A DNA stretch of 64,000 bases, taken from contig OY843587.1 of NCBI GenBank assembly GCA_963692955.1, positions 1,798,001 to 1,862,000 of the forward strand, given 5' to 3'. This document shows positions 63,508-64,000 of the stretch, in pieces. A model generated the notes under the pieces. That model made no database searches. It saw only the letters and a list, made by a program, of their open reading frames with translations, and was not told the origin of the DNA. The stretch's first letter is position 1. Every line of letters starts with the position of its first letter. This DNA is from UBA5158 sp963692955 (GTDB taxonomy: Bacteria; Pseudomonadota; Gammaproteobacteria; DSM-16500). A program made the position numbers and the translations under genes.

Positions 63508-64000
63508 AAAAACTGATAACCATCGTTGCACTCATGGTATCACTGCAAGGTTGCATCTTTGTTGTGGGCGCGGCGGCAGGTGCCGCGGCCGCGGCCGGCG
63601 TTTACGATCACCGCAAGGTACAAAAAGTCGTTGCCGATGAAAAACTTAATAATAAAGTGATAATAAGAATTAACGCGATCCCATACATTTCCGATAACAA
63701 TCACATTAACGTCACGACGTTCAATCAAATTGTCTTGTTAACCGGCGAAGCCACGACCGCACAAATTCGTGAAGAAGCGGAAGCTGCCGCCCGTTCCGTC
63801 GATGGGGTCAATCAAGTCTACAATCAAATCCTTATCAAAGGACCGTCCTCGGGACTAACTAGAGCCAGTGATTCTTGGATTACCGCGAAAATAAAAACGC
63901 AAATGTTAGCGACAAAAGATTTGAAATCAAGCACTATAAAAGTCATCACTGAAAATGGCACCGTCTATTTAATGGGTATTGTTAATCGTGAACAAGCGGA
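63504..64000 (+). CDS. BON-domain lipoprotein (DolP/YraP-like), 5' part
   Basis: Runs off the right edge of the window. It begins MKKLITIVALMVSLQGC, a lipoprotein signal with Cys17, then an Ala/Gly-rich stretch (VVGAAAGAAAAAGVYD) and one and a half BON domains (VTTFNQIVLLTGEATTAQ, and the second starting at SDSWITAKIKTQMLA). Family members bind anionic phospholipid and support outer-membrane integrity and BAM function. Its ATG overlaps the stop of the SIS gene (ATGA), and the gene order matches E. coli diaA-dolP. Confidence 0.92.
   Translation, partial: MKKLITIVALMVSLQGCIFVVGAAAGAAAAAGVYDHRKVQKVVADEKLNNKVIIRINAIPYISDNNHINVTTFNQIVLLTGEATTAQIREEAEAAARSVDGVNQVYNQILIKGPSSGLTRASDSWITAKIKTQMLATKDLKSSTIKVITENGTVYLMGIVNREQA

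Noticed and set aside
1..64000. CRISPR arrays, tRNA genes, insertion sequences or prophage
   Set aside because: No regularly spaced repeats, tRNA-like cloverleaf sequences, transposase or phage structural genes were seen on either strand.

Overview
The window looks like chromosomal DNA from a gammaproteobacterium of moderate to low G+C, most likely in or near the order Legionellales (Coxiella/Legionella/Berkiella-like). Three things suggest this. The housekeeping gene order is typically gammaproteobacterial (pilA-B-C-D, coaE, zapD, yacG; the division and cell-wall cluster; mraZ, rnpB, rsmI, then lpoA, yraN, diaA and a BON-domain lipoprotein). A LexA-like/Y-polymerase/RdgC group and a lipid A-type sugar modification group are present. 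Several large orphan proteins resemble the effector-like proteins of intracellular Legionellales. The assignment is inference from gene content; no 16S rRNA is present.

Layout. 1-4920 (+): end of an envelope polysaccharide locus (Gfo/Idh/MocA oxidoreductase fragment, YdcF-like protein, Wzb-type phosphatase, Wza-type exporter, Wzc-type tyrosine kinase). 4945-24124: accessory region with orphan and effector-like genes (CAP-domain protein, J-domain protein, DUF4239-like membrane protein, a seven-segment membrane protein, a HAD-like protein with an internal duplication, a single-pass protein rich in glycosylation sequons), mixed with OxyR, an L,D-transpeptidase-like lipoprotein, a GGDEF-EAL protein, a drug/metabolite transporter, an FkbM methyltransferase and the ABC-F ATPase Uup. 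24192-27445 (-): a tight four-gene set of LexA-like repressor, Y-family polymerase, a degenerate SRAP-like protein and RdgC, with a long inverted repeat at its promoter. 27693-31322: GtrB-like, ArnT-like and YdjC-like genes, matching in type the Francisella flmF2/flmK/naxD and Bordetella lgm amino-sugar modification of lipid A. 31474-37021 (+): minimal type IV pilus set, then coaE, zapD, yacG. 37065-41163 (-): a eukaryote-type OMP decarboxylase, mutT and secA. 41314-42901 (+): DciA-like protein and two exported proteins.

43045-59546 (-) is the dcw cluster, read from mraZ: mraZ, rsmH, ftsL, ftsI, murE, mraY, murD, ftsW, murG, murC, murB, ftsQ, ftsA, ftsZ, lpxC. It lacks murF and ddl, and murB carries a single frameshift. 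Upstream of mraZ are four GTGG boxes at exactly 10-bp spacing, expected for MraZ autoregulation. RNase P RNA (rnpB) and rsmI follow, then divergent lpoA, yraN, diaA and a truncated BON-domain lipoprotein gene at the right edge.

The best candidates for something new are the LexA/polymerase/SRAP-like/RdgC operon with its non-canonical operator, the duplicated HAD-like protein, the type I membrane protein mimic and the URA3-like decarboxylase. No tRNA genes, insertion sequences, prophage or CRISPR arrays were seen. The longest stretch without a protein gene, between mraZ and rsmI, holds rnpB and the mraZ control region.
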